Source of the DNA: Mytilus edulis
Taxonomy: Eukaryota > Mollusca > Bivalvia > Mytilida > Mytilidae
Direction of reading: 5' to 3'
Length of the DNA stretch: 64,000 nucleotides
NCBI RefSeq assembly: GCF_963676685.1
Contig: NC_092350.1
Coordinates: 65,961,674-66,025,673 of the forward strand
A model generated the notes under the pieces. The model did no database searches, was not told the origin of the DNA, and saw only the letters and a list, made by a program, of their open reading frames with translations. The position numbers and the translations under genes are program-made. Below, in pieces: positions 23,801 through 34,804 of this stretch. How positions within the stretch are numbered: position 1 is the stretch's first letter; the number at the start of each line of letters is the position of its first letter.

Positions 23801-24740
23801 TGAAAAATATATTTTTGAAATTAGTATAATGAAATTTTGTAAACCGGAAGTGGCAATTTATCTAACGGAAAAGTATAAAGGAACCATCTATGTTTGTAAT
23901 CTGTATGACTGAAGCTATCATATGAGACCGAAAGTGACATTTCTAAATTGTAAGTAGCAAATTGACCCACTCATTGCAAACAATATCATAAAGAGTTCAC
24001 GTATTTTTCTTTTATAATCAGTTGAAAGGAATCTAAATTATACGTGTTTCTCGTTTATCGTTTGCATATAGCATGTATAGATTAACCGATGGTTTCCCGT
24101 TTGAATGGTTTTACACTAGTATTTTTTGGGGCCCTTTATAGCTTGTTGTTCGATGTTAGACAAAGCTCCGTGTTGAATGCCGTACCTTGACCTATAATGG
24201 TTTACTTTTTTAAATTGTAACTTCGATTGAGAGTTGTATAATTGGCACTCATACCACATCTTCCTATATATAATCGGATACCAAAAGTTACTTTGGGTAA
24301 AACCACAGGAAGCTTCTTATTGATTATTTAGAAATTAAATGTCAAAAGAACTTCTGAATAATTGGTTTTTAATTCTTATCAAGTTTTATACTTTCGGTGC
24401 TTTTTATTTTTACTTTTATGTCTTTTTATATCAGGCATTTGGTATTTTTTTTACAAAAGCTCTGAATCAAATCTAAAGAAGAAAAGAAAACGGATAAAAA
24501 TATGTGATCAGTGTATACAAAAAAGTCAACATTAAGGAGTGACTGACATTTAAGATTAGTTGTTGACATTGGAGCCATGACCAAAAAAATGAAAATATTT
24601 GAATTATCTTGTCTATGAAGAATGTATTAACCGGTTTGGAATTCAACGTCGACTAAAGATTATTTTCAACCAGTTGCTTACGTACCCACTTTATCAAAAT
24701 CAATATACAAGAAGATACACAACAAACATACAGCAACATT
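17741..24740 (-). CDS. Secreted phospholipase A2, gene 2 of the array (multi-exon)
   Basis: Exons on minus: 24686-24740 (signal), 19694-19844 (propeptide and calcium loop), 18655-18758 (active site), 17741-17868 (3' end); a candidate 5' mini-exon is at 28570-28601. Motifs seen: R-N-K-R cleavage site before ALWN, loop DYGCFCGWHGSGAPVDGVDQ (closest of the four to the canonical YGCxCGxGGxGxPVD), active site CCKDHDDCYDR, C-L-C-D in the last exon. The mature chain is about 118 residues with 12 cysteines. Exon sizes (55/151/104/128) match genes 1 and 4 and every junction is in phase. The 4.8-kb intron 19845-24685 is full of repeats, including the TIR element at 20807-22334. Gene 4 is the closest paralogue (RASSC, VFVDCLHNNT shared). 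Role inferred: extracellular Ca2+-dependent phospholipid hydrolysis. The start codon is upstream of the signal exon and was not found. Confidence 0.87.
17895..18165 (+). repeat. Dispersed repeat family A copy, 27 bp from an exon
   Basis: Starts with 'aagtactgccaatgagacaa', then 'aggtcaaggtacg', 'cacggagctttggctcatac', 'accattcaaacgg', 'aacgagaaacgagaaatact'. The 46455-46963 copy has the same blocks in the same order. Confidence 0.75.
18250..18400. repeat. (GTAA)n microsatellite and short A+T repeat tail
   Basis: gtaagtgagtaagtgagtaa with variants at 18258-18290, followed by 'actttattttgactcggcat', which resembles other 'ctttatt' ends at 22500 and 45030. Probably the end of a retroelement. 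Confidence 0.45.
18655..18758 (-). CDS. sPLA2 gene 2, active-site exon
   Basis: 104 nt. Acceptor TATTTTACAG, donor CAAA|GTAAAT. Encodes CCKDHDDCYDRVNECWPK, then LWPYAYELKNGTVNCQ. His-Asp-x-Cys-Tyr intact. Confidence 0.93.
19405..19630 (-). mobile_element. Short retroelement remnant with Penelope-like 3' tail
   Basis: 19541-19610 ('gagaatggaaatgaggaatg', 'gtcaaagagataccaaccga') is the terminal part of the tail seen at 25510, 46318, 57662 and 61296. The adjacent minus-strand frame (KGLVGSTPMFHQLNDVKTKR) is unrecognised. Confidence 0.5.
19694..19844 (-). CDS. sPLA2 gene 2, propeptide and calcium-loop exon
   Basis: 151 nt. Acceptor TGTTACAG, donor CA|GTAAGT. ETSTVRNKR|ALWNLGYQLT then YYFG and DYGCFCGWHGSGAPVDGVDQ. 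Confidence 0.93.
20130..20806. repeat. Interspersed direct repeat, left part, interrupted by a TIR element
   Basis: Aligns with 23030-23700: 'ttgctcgttatat', 'gagagttatttccc'-type block, 'tccaccaaaaagaaaatgag', 'gacgttctagatttcgacct'-type block. The copy stops at TATA 20803-20806 and resumes at 22335, so the 20807-22334 element landed inside it. Confidence 0.7.
20807..22334. mobile_element. 1528-bp non-autonomous DNA element with TIRs and repeated 15-bp motif
   Basis: Left end TGGGTCATTTTCAAAAAATG + TCGAATTTT; the right end, read inverted, is the same with one mismatch over about 29 bp. It is flanked by TATA on both sides (20803-20806, 22335-22338), and the flanks together reproduce an uninterrupted copy at 23030-23720. 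Inside, GTCTATCCTGTTACC or its complement occurs nine times: plus at 20996, 21375 (partial), 21392, 21550; minus at 21331 (partial), 21583, 21599, 21753, 21942. No coding frame of transposase size exists. Repeated motifs of this kind are usually transposase-binding sites. The superfamily is not assigned. Confidence 0.8.
22335..22740. repeat. Interspersed direct repeat, resumed copy plus a 'tttatt' tail
   Basis: Resumes the repeat of 20130-20806, then a third partial copy of the family ('cctagggtctttggatttga', 'ggtccttg'). 22497-22665 resembles retroelement-end sequences near 18296 and 45025. Confidence 0.5.
23030..23720. repeat. Interspersed direct repeat, uninterrupted copy
   Basis: Second full copy of the 20130-20806 family in the same intron, with 'gacaataaggtcaaggtcaa' and 'cataaatatacatgataaag' spanning the site occupied by the TIR element in the other copy. 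Confidence 0.7.
24055..24272 (-). repeat. Dispersed repeat family A copy
   Basis: Minus strand carries 'agatgtggtatgagtgccaa', 'cattataggtcaaggtacgg', 'accattcaaacgggaaacca'. Confidence 0.7.
24686..24740 (-). CDS. sPLA2 gene 2, signal-peptide exon
   Basis: 55 nt, acceptor TATTTCAG, donor GTGG|GTACGT, phase 1 out. Encodes NVAVCLLCIFLYIDFDKV. Two residues longer than gene 1, same length as gene 4 (DLTVCVLCILLSIDHHKV). Confidence 0.8.
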
Positions 24741-25254
24741 CTGAAATACAAATACGTTTCATAAAATCATTAAAACAAATGCATAAATTATATTCATTTT
24801 TAAAACAACATATAAATGTACAGGAAATTCGATATATACCATGCATATTATGTGACGAGTCTTATTTTTAGCTTACAAATTGAAGTTCAAATTTCCAAGC
24901 CTCATCTCTGTTGTCTGTTTGCAGTCTGTTGTATTTATATTTGATGTGTTTAATGTGTGTTTAATTTGAATATGCATGACATATTTGCATCTGGAGGTGA
25001 AACAAGTAAAATTCAACTTCAAGTCGGATGGTCTCTCTTACTTGCGGCAATATACATATAGCCATTGTTTAACATATAAAATACTTTGTAATGTTTCTTT
25101 CTAGTGTAAAATTGTGTTTATACTCCGTTTATCAGTAAAATATAATTGATTAGTTTTATACACATACGTTAAAATACATGGAAGGAGGTATAAATAACAT
25201 GGTATACATTTGATAACGGTATTGATTATATATGGTCTGTTTATAAATTCGAAT

Positions 25255-25490
25255 TAATAAGCTTTGAATTTTTCGAAAAACTAAGGAGTTTCGTATCCCA
25301 GAAATAGATTACCTTAGCCGTATTTGGCACAATTTTTTTTGAATTTTGGGTCCTAAATGCTTTTCAACTTTGTAGGTATTTGACTTTATAACTGTTTTTA
25401 TCATATCGTCACTGATGAGTCTCATGTAGAAGAAACGTGCGTCTGACGTATTAGTTAAGAATTCTGGTACCTTTGATAACAATTAATAGT
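25255..25490 (+). mobile_element. Hammerhead-bearing dispersed repeat (solo retrozyme-like copy)
   Basis: Shares, in order, 'cttagccgtatttggcacaa', the hammerhead and 'ggtacctttgataac' with the minus-strand copy at 36372-36615. 32462-32550 is a truncated copy. Confidence 0.65.
25407..25448 (+). ncRNA. Type I hammerhead ribozyme motif
   Basis: Stem I CGUCA/UGACG (5 perfect pairs), core CUGAUGA, stem II GUC/GAA around UCAUGUA (weakened), GAAA, stem III ACG/CGU, predicted cleavage after GUC at 25443. Stem I is the open helix. Confidence 0.75.
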
Positions 25491-25499
25491 ACTCAGTAT

Positions 25500-28064
25500 A
25501 CTATAAAATTGTAAAAGAAAATGGGGAATGTGTCAAAGCGACAACAACCCGACCATAGAGCAGACAACAGCCGAAGGCCACCAAAGGGTCTTCAATGTAG
25601 CGAGAAACTCCCGCACCCGTAGGCGTCCTTCAGCTGGCCCCTTAAAAAATATGTATACTAGTACAGTGATAATGGACGTCATACTAAACTCCGAATTATA
25701 CACAAGAAACTAAAATAAAAAATCATACAAGACTAACAAAGGCCAGAGGCTCTTGACTTGGGACAGGCGCAAAATTTCGGCGGGGTTAAACATGTATATG
25801 AGATCTCAACCCTCCCCCTATACCTCTAGCTAATGTAGAAAGGTTAACGCATAACAATACGCACATTAAAATTCAGTTCAAGAGAAGTCCGAGTCCGATG
25901 TCAGAAGATGTAACAAAAGAAAATAAATAAAATGACAGTAATACATAAATAACAACAGACTACTAACAGTTAACTGACATGCCAGTTCCAGACCTCAATT
26001 AAACGGATTGAACGATAATGTCTTCATCATATGAATATCAGGCATAATCCCTTCTGTTAGGGTTTTACTATCATACTATCAAAAAATATATGAGAAGAAC
26101 ATAATCCGTGTCATGCCAACAACTGTTTTTTTTTAAATAAATGTGTTTAGTTCCGTTGCAAAGACCCTATAAGTGAATCAATATTAAAGCCAACATATCT
26201 TTAATGACCTGACAACAGTATCGTAACTATATCCCTTCTTAATAAGTATGTTAAAAGGTTTTGTAAGCTTTTGAGGTGAATACTGACATTTTTGTGCTTT
26301 GTAAAGAATATTACCATAAAAGATTGGATGTGAAATACCTGAACGTATAAGATGTCTGCATGTTGAGTTATATTTACGAATTATTTCCTTATACTGATGA
26401 TAAAATTTAGTAAATGTTTTGACTAGTTTGTGATATCGAAAACCCTGGTTCAGTGATACATTAATTTTTTCGCTAAAATCTAATACGTTGTTATATAAAC
26501 GAGCGAATCGTACAAGTTGAGATATGTAAACACTATAAGATGGTGACAAGGGAACGTCACCATCTAAAAATGAATAATTAACGAAAGGAAATGAAAAATC
26601 ATCTCTTTTATCATCATTTTTTGTATTAAGTTTCCCGTTAATGATATAGATATCAAGATCGAGGAAAGGGCAGTGGTTATTTTTAGTATTAGCTTTATTT
26701 AAAGTAAGTTCAACAGGATAAATTTCTTTGGTATACATACTGAAGTCGTCATTATTGAGAGCCAATATATCATCCAAATATCTAAAAGTATTGTTAAATG
26801 TTTGTATCAAATGTGGTTTGATGGGTCCTTGCTAATTTTAGTCATAAATTGTAACTCATAATACAAAAACAGGTCCGCAATAAGTGGTGCACAGCTAGTC
26901 CCCATTGGAATTCCAATAACTTGACAATATACGGAATCTCCAAAGCGAACAAAGATGTTATCAAGTAAAAATTCAAGCGCATATATAGTATTAAAGCATG
27001 TCCAATTGACATGGTTCTTTTGTTCATTGCTACTAAAAAATGACATAAAAGAGTTTGAACATATGTACTCGCATTCTGACTTTTTAAATGCTCAGTTAAT
27101 TAGGGATGTGATTTTTTTCTTAATGAGAATATGAGGCAAAGTGGTATATAGGGTAGAAAAATCCAAACTTTGAACAGATTCAAAATCACTAATATATGCA
27201 TGCAATTCATCAAGTACTTCCAACGAGTTTTTGACACTCCAAAAGTAATTTATTCCACTATTTGCATAGGCCTTATTTGAACAATTTATTATCAGGTTTT
27301 TTATTGTACCAAGTGTACTAGTAAGTAAAATAGACAATGTAGTAGTGGAACAATGGCTTGAAGATGAAATAAATCTATATTTGTAAGGTTTTTTGTGTAG
27401 CTTCGGAAGCCAGTACATAGTGAGGACTTTCATTGTATTTGGTGTAAAGAAGTAGCTACAAGTTTGTGTTTGTTACAGATGTCGTTTTCTGAAAATGAAG
27501 TCAGTTAAAATGTTGGTGAATTCGTGATTTCCTTTTGCAGAACCTCAATATAAAATTTACGTCAAACAATAATGATATTATTAGCAGCTTTGTCAGCCGG
27601 GACAAAAACAAATTCTTTGGCTAGTTCTTTAAGTTTATGTTTGATACGCGAAATAGGGTTTTTATGGTTGTTGTTAAGAGTAAAATGTTCTTTAAAATGT
27701 TGTATTCGAATATCAAGAATATCATCTTCATCACTGAATTAAAAAAAGAGTCCAAAGATTTTTTGTCAGCTTTTCCCCGTTTTACCCATTCCAAACAGTA
27801 GGTACGGAGTGAGTCGTGGATGATATAACGACACTCATTCCAATTAATAATTGACGGAGGACGATATTTATGTCCTTTACTGAGGAATGCTTTTAACTCT
27901 CGGTCGCGAACGATGTTAAGGTCTCCTGTTATGACATGGGAAATGGGGCCGTAAGTGTATTCGGAATTACTGCATATGTATATTTCTAAATCTTCTGTGT
28001 TTACTATCTGTATGAGGGTATACACTGAAAAATTTACAGAAACGTACTTCGGTGTATTTATCAA
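25500..28064 (-). pseudogene. Penelope-like retroelement, broken reverse transcriptase and 3' tail
   Basis: On minus: an N-terminal segment (27621-28064, with GPISHVITGDLNIV and GHKYRPPSIINW), RT fingers (27092-27433, YWLPKLHKKPYKYRF; motif A SLDFSTLYTTLP), RT palm (26807-27046, motif B GIPMGTSCAPLIADLFL) and motif C plus thumb (26184-26810, RYLDDILALNN, PFLDLDIYI). The pieces are in different frames separated by stops, so it is dead. The motifs resemble Penelope-like RTs (GxxMGTxxAP, RYxDD). No GIY-YIG endonuclease is visible after the RT. 25500-26183 is the 3' non-coding tail, shared with 46318-47240 and 61296-62069. It lies between gene 2's signal exon and its candidate 5' exon. Confidence 0.75.
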
Positions 28065-28569
28065 TTTTCAAGCATAGAATTGATGTTTCTATTAAAAACA
28101 TGGAATAAAAATCAAGAAGTCATCAGCAATAATCAATTTATATCGAAAGAAATTTTCTTTAAAGAGGCACTTTGTTTCCATCTCGTTATTCTTCTAGCAC
28201 ACATTTATTGTTGGTTAATATTTAGTTTGTTAGATGTTGATAGCTGTATTTACAGTGGTGTAAGTGGCATGTACATGTAACAATTTAGGTACATAGTATT
28301 TTTGGAAATTATCACGGCAGAATGTCAAAAGCAGAAAAATGTTCAAAGGAAGTGGCAAATTCCATACAATTTAGAAACATATTATTAAATGAACAACTGC
28401 TTTCAAAATAAGATAGCATTAATGACAATGTGAATTAGACAAACTCTCCGCAGTCAGAGTATGAAAGGTTGTTTTTTTTTTTTGCTGTTTTGGCCAAATA
28501 CATTTCTTAATCAGTACAGTATTATTACATTTACAATGTATAGGGGTATTCAATTTTAATGTTACTTAC

Positions 28570-28601
28570 ACGTAAAACCAGCGTAATTGGACTGTGTCCG
28601 T
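28570..28601 (-). CDS. sPLA2 gene 2, candidate 5' mini-exon
   Basis: 32 nt, acceptor ACTTTGCAG, donor TTTTACGT|GTAAGT. Best frame RTQSNYAGFT. Counterparts lie upstream of genes 1 and 3. The ATG seen at this site in genes 1 and 3 is ACG here, so that ATG is not a conserved start. Confidence 0.4.
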
Positions 28602-31500
28602 CTGCAAAGTGACAGAAAAGTAGAAATAACAATTGACAAAAAAAATTACAATATCTAAGATCGTTTGAGCTGAAAATACTTTTATGGTCACGAAACGTTG
28701 ACAGAGTAAGAAAGTGGAAATCAAATTTTTAAACAATATGTTATCTTGATTATCGTCTATAAAAAAACGAATGTTTTTCAAGGCTCCCAAATGCTTAGTG
28801 CACATGCACAAGTAAATCCAGGGAAATATTTTGCACAATACTAGTAACATATGAGGGTATGGATGGGGTTTACAGAATAGAAAATAATGGGGGAAAAGTG
28901 CCGAATAAATGGCAACAAAATAGTAATAATAAATTATAATAAGAATGAAAATAATAATAATATCTTAACATGTATTTATAGAGAGTGGGGACACTCATTT
29001 GGATTAATCCAATTTTCAATAAGGCTCTCTACATACAATAAAAATTACATAAATAAAACATAATTCATCTACTATAACACACTTATAAACAATAAATGTA
29101 TTGATACAAAACAATGTTTTGATAACGCTAATTTATTCCGTTTATATTTCATCAAAAAAAAAGTTCAACTGTCACATCAGGTCAAAACTGTTTTTTTCGT
29201 TTCGTGTCCGCTAGTTGATTGGTTCTTACTGTTTGACGTTTCGTCACGAGTTATTGCATGTACGATCCTAGTATACAACACTACTTGAATGAGATTAACT
29301 ATCATTTATGCAGTCTGTACATTAACCGCAAATGAAATGTTTTTCTGGTACAATGGACAGCTTTATGGAATATTTCGTTTTCATTGTTCTTCAACTTAAT
29401 AATTTATTAGACTTCCAAATGTTAAGAAGTGGAAACTACCGACAAGTCGCAAAAATTCTTCAATTTTGTTTTACATATTCACGAAATAAATATTTTGAGG
29501 AGGACGTGTTCACTTGAGTCTTGTGTTTGTTCTTAATAATTTTGATTGTCTTTGTTTAATTTTTTCACAACTTTATTAACTTGGGGTGATTAAGAGATTG
29601 ACATATTGTGTAGACGCCTGTCGTTCGTTAAAGAGTGATGGTGCCTTCTCGATATCGTTTGGTTAGTTTCGTTATTGGGTTGTTGTATCATTGGCCTATA
29701 ACCATCACATATCCTTTTTTTAAATAAAGCATCAGATTATGATTTGCTAAAGCACAACACTATATAAAAATTTGACAAGCTACTTTTTCAACTTTAGATA
29801 GACCTCTGTTACCATTTAACTAGCGATGCCGCTCATGATATCTGTAAATCCCTAACAGTACTTATATTATATGTAATAACAATAATAATAAAGACTATCT
29901 TTATTTCAAAGAAGCTACTCGTATGTATTAAAACAATTTTCAATAAGGCTCTCTACATGCAATGTTAACTAACGCATCTTCTTTTTTATAATTAAACATA
30001 TTCAATCTAACAAATATGCAAATATACAGAATATATACATATATGCATATATAACAAAACTAAGATAATTATAGTAACAATTCTGGTTAAACTTACAATT
30101 CCTCAATGTTTTGTTAAAGATATAATATAAAGAATAAGGAAAAGTGGTATGATTGCTAATGAGACAACTATTCACCAAAGTTCAAATGAACTGGATGTAA
30201 GCAATTAAAAAAAAAAAATACCATATAGTCAACTATATAGGGACCCGGCATGAAAAATATGAAACAATATAATTGAGTAAACTGTAGCGACCTAACTTGT
30301 AATAAAACAATTTAAGAAAAGCAAATGTGATTTATATATTAGGTATTTCATATTATGTGTAGAGAGCCTTACTCATAATTGGTTTAATCATACGTAAATG
30401 TCTTTAAATAAATATATGCTTATTATTAATATTACGTGCATGAGTACTAAGGACTCTTTGAAAAAAAAATAGTTCTTGAAATAACATAATCCAGGCAGCT
30501 TATCTTAAAATTGAGATTCCTAATCAAATCAGAGAAAAGATACGAAATGTTTGACAGAAGGGGCAGTCATTGACAAAATCGAAAACTCGAAAACGCAAAG
30601 TCGATAACACGAAATTGCGAGTCGAAAACGCGAAATCTAGACGAGAAACCATTTTGCGTTTTTGGTGTTTTCGCATTTTCGACTTATAAAATGTGTTTTG
30701 CCCTATAAAATATGAAAGGCGAAAAGGCAAAATCTCGAAAACGCTAAATGGCTTTAACTGGCCACCATACAATAGATAAAGAACACAGAAAAGTGAACTT
30801 AGCAAGTAAAGAATATAGAAGTGAGAGACTTTCGTATATGCATTTCTGTCAGATCTGCAACATGTTTTAAATTTAATGAAAATAGCAACATGATTTGTGT
30901 AAATGTTTCGAGAATGACAAATTTCGTGTGAATTAATCAAGGGAATACAATTTTAACTATGAAAATAATTAGATCTTGTCTTATTGTCAACGAAACAACA
31001 ATTCACTATATATCAAATGCAGTGGAACCGTTCAGCTATATTTGGATGTAATTGTATGACCTTCAACACAAAATAAACCGTATAGTAAAACAAGATCCTT
31101 TCGTAAAAAAAATGTAAAATTACACAAACGAGAAAAGGATTAAACCGAATATTTACACCGCCACGTGTTATCTGTGTTTTTGTTTATGTTTTTGTCTGTA
31201 ACAATCTGCTAAGTTAAGCTTTTTAGCGAATTGATTTAGTGTGTTTTTGTCTGTATCAATCTGCTAAGTTAAGCTTTTTAGCTAATTGTTTTAGTGTGTT
31301 TTTGTCATGTACAAGCAACGAACATTGGTCATCAACAATATATTTTCATGTTTAAGATAGATGTAGCACAAAGCAAAATTAAACTTATCACAAATCGCAT
31401 GCGTGATAGATTATATTGTCCATTAACCATGTTAACGTGTAAATTTCATTCTACTTGTTTTCTTGTCTCTATTGGCTTTACAAATGATTAAAAATAGGAA
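28602..31500. other. Intergenic between sPLA2 genes 2 and 3, part 1
   Basis: No host exon supported. Repeated fragments: 'aattttcaataaggctctct' at 29018 and 29937 and, inverted, 'gtagagagccttactcataa' at 30358; a family A-like piece at 30140-30260; a 58-bp direct duplication at 31186-31303 ('aatctgctaagttaagcttt' twice); a cluster of 'cgaaaacgcgaaat'-like short repeats at 30570-30750. Confidence 0.45.
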
Positions 31501-31504
31501 TACA

Positions 31505-31735
31505 TTCTGACATTGGCAATCACACCGTGTCAACTTCTTGTGTTTGCAAAAACAAACCGTGGATTCATTTATTGTCGTGGGTACCAATTTTCGTGGATAA
31601 AGAAAAACTAACATGTTCGGGGATGTTTAATTTCGTGTTTTTTTCGAGGTCTGCATACAAGCCTATAGGTAATTTTTCATTCATTGAATTGTATTAATGA
31701 AATCCACAAAAAATAATTTCAAACGAATAATGTTG
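31505..31735. repeat. Dispersed 'tttcgtgg' repeat
   Basis: Contains 'attcatttattgtcgtgggt', 'accaattttcgtgg' and 'ttcattgaattgtattaatg', a pattern of a common bivalve interspersed repeat (recalled). Confidence 0.4.
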
Positions 31736-32141
31736 AATCCACAGAAGGACATATTTACAATGTTCCGGCAAAAAGATGATAAATATCAAGTTGTACAGTA
31801 ATGGCGACATATACAGGACGATAACAATAGTATATAAATATGAAACCTCTACTTCATTTGACCGAAAGGCTTAGCAAGATTTCTAGTTTGGTAGATTTTA
31901 TGTCCGCATCCCACTCTGAAACAAACAAATATAATACGAATAATGTTGAATCCACAGAAGGACATATTTACAATGTTCCGGCAAAAAGATGATAAATATC
32001 AAGTTGTACAGTAATGGCGACATATACAGGACGATAACAATAGTATATAAATATGAAACCTCTACTTCATTTGACCGAAAGGCTTAGCAAGATTTCTAGT
32101 TTGGTAGATTTTATGTCCGCATCCCACTCTGAAACAAACAA
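31724..32141. repeat. Exact-looking 213-bp tandem duplication
   Basis: 31724-31928 and 31937-32141 appear identical over about 205 bp (from 'cgaataatgttgaatccaca' to 'cactctgaaacaaacaa'). The lack of divergence suggests a recent event or an assembly artefact. Confidence 0.9.
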
Positions 32142-32339
32142 TCCAACTAGCCTTTCTGTTACTCTAAAATGCCGAGTGCGGATCAGAAAAACCAGAAATG
32201 CCAGTTTTATAGTCTTGAGTTTAATAGGCAGACAATCATTCCGTATAACGGACTATATTTAAATTTCATCTGACCACATCCTTTAGGCGTATTATTCGAA
32301 AAAAAAACCAAAAAATCTTCTAACTTGCATGTATATATT

Positions 32340-33010
32340 AAAATAATTATTGCCAATGAGACTAAACTCCACCAGAGACCAAATGACATAAATACCACAG
32401 GAAGCCTTCAACAATGAGCAAAACACATTTCATTTAGTAAGTTTTAAAAGACACCGAAATTACATAATATCAACTGATGAGTCTTGTGTAGACGAAACGC
32501 GCGTCTGGCGTACTAAATTATAATCCTGGTACCTTTGATAACTATATAAAGCACTTCAAACGGAAATTCTAACGACCTAGTTAATGTATTATACAATAAA
32601 CAATAAACAAATATGAGGAAAACAATAAATGACAACCACTGAATCATGTCAATTGCAGGTTCTTTACTTGGAACAAACAAATACCGAATAAGCGGTGCTT
32701 AACATAACAAACTTGCGTGCGTACGACCATTCCCTTAGCCTGGTATGGTGGTGTAACAGCACAATATATGAAAAAAGCTATAAAACAGTTAAAAAGGGCT
32801 TAACTCATCAGATTAATACTAAGCGGTAAAACAAGTAACAAAAACACAGACCAGACATGACACAGTATTTATACATCCCTCACAACAAATTAGTAGCTTA
32901 GTACAGGTCTGACAGAACACACAGGTATATTGAACATCTACTGATAGGTAGTTCAAACAGATTAACAAACTAATAAAAAAATCATGTACTAGTATCTAAG
33001 ACTAAAAATC
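32340..33010 (+). repeat. Family A-type element with nested hammerhead fragment
   Basis: 'tgccaatgagactaaactcc', 'ggaagccttcaacaatgagc', then 32555-33010 with 'acaaccactgaatcatgtca', 'tggtatggtggtgtaacagc', 'gtatttatacatccct'. The hammerhead fragment 32462-32550 sits inside. Confidence 0.6.
32470..32510 (+). ncRNA. Hammerhead ribozyme motif, weak stem I
   Basis: Core CUGAUGA at 32474, stem II GUC/GAC perfect, GAAA, stem III ACG/CGU, cleavage after GUC 32503-32505. The sequence 5' of the core (AUCAA) does not pair well with UGGCG, so stem I is broken; probably inactive. Confidence 0.6.
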
Positions 33011-33479
33011 ATGTATGCAGCCACTTCAGAACGAAGTAAAAGTAAAATTTATTTTTGCTCCATATGTCTATATAGTTACTTATCAACAAAACAACTATCA
33101 CAATCTTTAAAGAAATAACACTACATACCAGATAAAATTTGGCAAACTAAATTGGTTGGTGACAGGGAACGCACATTACTCGTCCTTATCCTAATAATAG
33201 TATTGTTAATATAGCAACTTACACTATCATAGAAAATACTTATTATGCAACTTTTCTTTAACAATAAATAATGTTTCTATTCTAGTTGCATTTTCACTAA
33301 AAAATGAATGATTAAGCTGTGCATAAACGTACGTCCTCTATATGACCAAAACTATTAATTGCCAGGTGATGTTATGTAGTAGCAAAACAATCGATGATAC
33401 ATTGTACCTAATATACAAAACGGTTGCATGCCATGTTTTTCTCATTTTAGTGGAATATATTATGCAAACAATTGTGTAA

Positions 33480-33870
33480 ATCGTGATACAAGCATGAAAT
33501 TTGCTATAAAGGTGGTCTTAATGTTAATTAAAAAAACAGCTCCTGTCCATAATTTTGTTTTTCAAAATGGCCACCGCTCATTTTGCAAATGACGTCAGTT
33601 AAAATTAGTTGCATTTTGTGAATCCTTTGAAAGCTGTGTTGTAGGTATAATCCAATGAAAGTACTCATAAAAAAAGTAACTTACAGTTTATAAAAAAACG
33701 ATGAGACAATATATTAATGAAGATAAAACGGTAACTTCCGGTTCAGAAATGGTGGCCTGTATCACCTGTGTCTATCTGACACAAACAACACTTTGACCTG
33801 CCAGTTTTCCCGACTATCTGTTGAGACCGATGAAAGACGAGTTCTATTCGCCATTTTTGGAAAATGAAAA
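33480..33870 (+). repeat. Dispersed repeat family C copy
   Basis: 'tacaagcatgaaatttgcta', 'aaatggccaccgctcatttt', 'gtataatccaatgaaagtac', 'acttccggttcagaaatggt'. Also at 47355-48200 (two copies) and inverted at 50990-51170. Confidence 0.7.
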
Positions 33871-34800
33871 CAAATCCAATATGAAAACTAACAATAACAT
33901 CAGTATTTGCAAATCAGATATCAAAATGAAACTTTTTCTAAGTCACTATAGAAATATTTGGAAAAATATACTGTTAACAGGCTAAGGGATTATCCTTTTA
34001 CCTCCTGAAACTGCACTTTATTGTATGGGATTCGACTTTGTTCGTTGATATTACACCTGTTGGTAATCAAACCACATCTTTGTTTTAGTTGTGACACTCA
34101 TCAACTCCTCTAACCTATGACAGTGGTGTAGAACAAATCTAAAATATGTCTTTTAATATATTTTTGTTTTGTTTCTACATGATTGTTTTAAATATATTTG
34201 TGTTTATCTTCTTGATTCAGCCAATTCAAAAAGCTAAAAGCCATTTAGTGGACACACTACAAAACACACACTTCTTTTGGTATCTTCTTTAAATCCACCA
34301 TTTTCTACTACGAACCTAACTATAGTATTCATGTTTCTCGACTTAAATACACATACATTATTTGTCACTGAACATTATACAAGCAGCAATTATTCAACCA
34401 ACCTTAAGTGCGATGGACTTTATTGCTATCACTGGCAATTTATCTATGTTTATATATGTAGCATATTTTTGTAATATTTCTTTTTTAAATGCAATTTCAA
34501 AATCTAAAGGACTATGCGTAATTTTATTGTTCGTAGTCCCAAAGACAAAATGACGTCACTTTATTGGTTGAATTTCAATTGTTTAGGACGTTGTTGTTAT
34601 AACCAACTAGAACACACCCGCGACATTCAGAGCGTAATTTAAAGTATGTAAAGTGTTGTTGGAAGAATTTCGTAAAATATTGAATGACTGGTGAATTTCA
34701 CCAAAAGTATTATAAGTCATAGGTTTTTTTTTTATTTCCAAATTCCCAGTTTTAGGTTTTCTATCAATTTCAATATGAACATAATACATTTAGTATGTTA
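33871..34800. other. Intergenic, nothing recognised
   Basis: Only short, overlapping frames without recognisable domains. Confidence 0.4.
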
Positions 34801-34804
34801 TGGA

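Noticed and set aside
26842-27027. 61-codon minus-strand frame overlapping the RT palm.
   Set aside because: Shadow of the 26807-27046 RT frame, which holds motif B.
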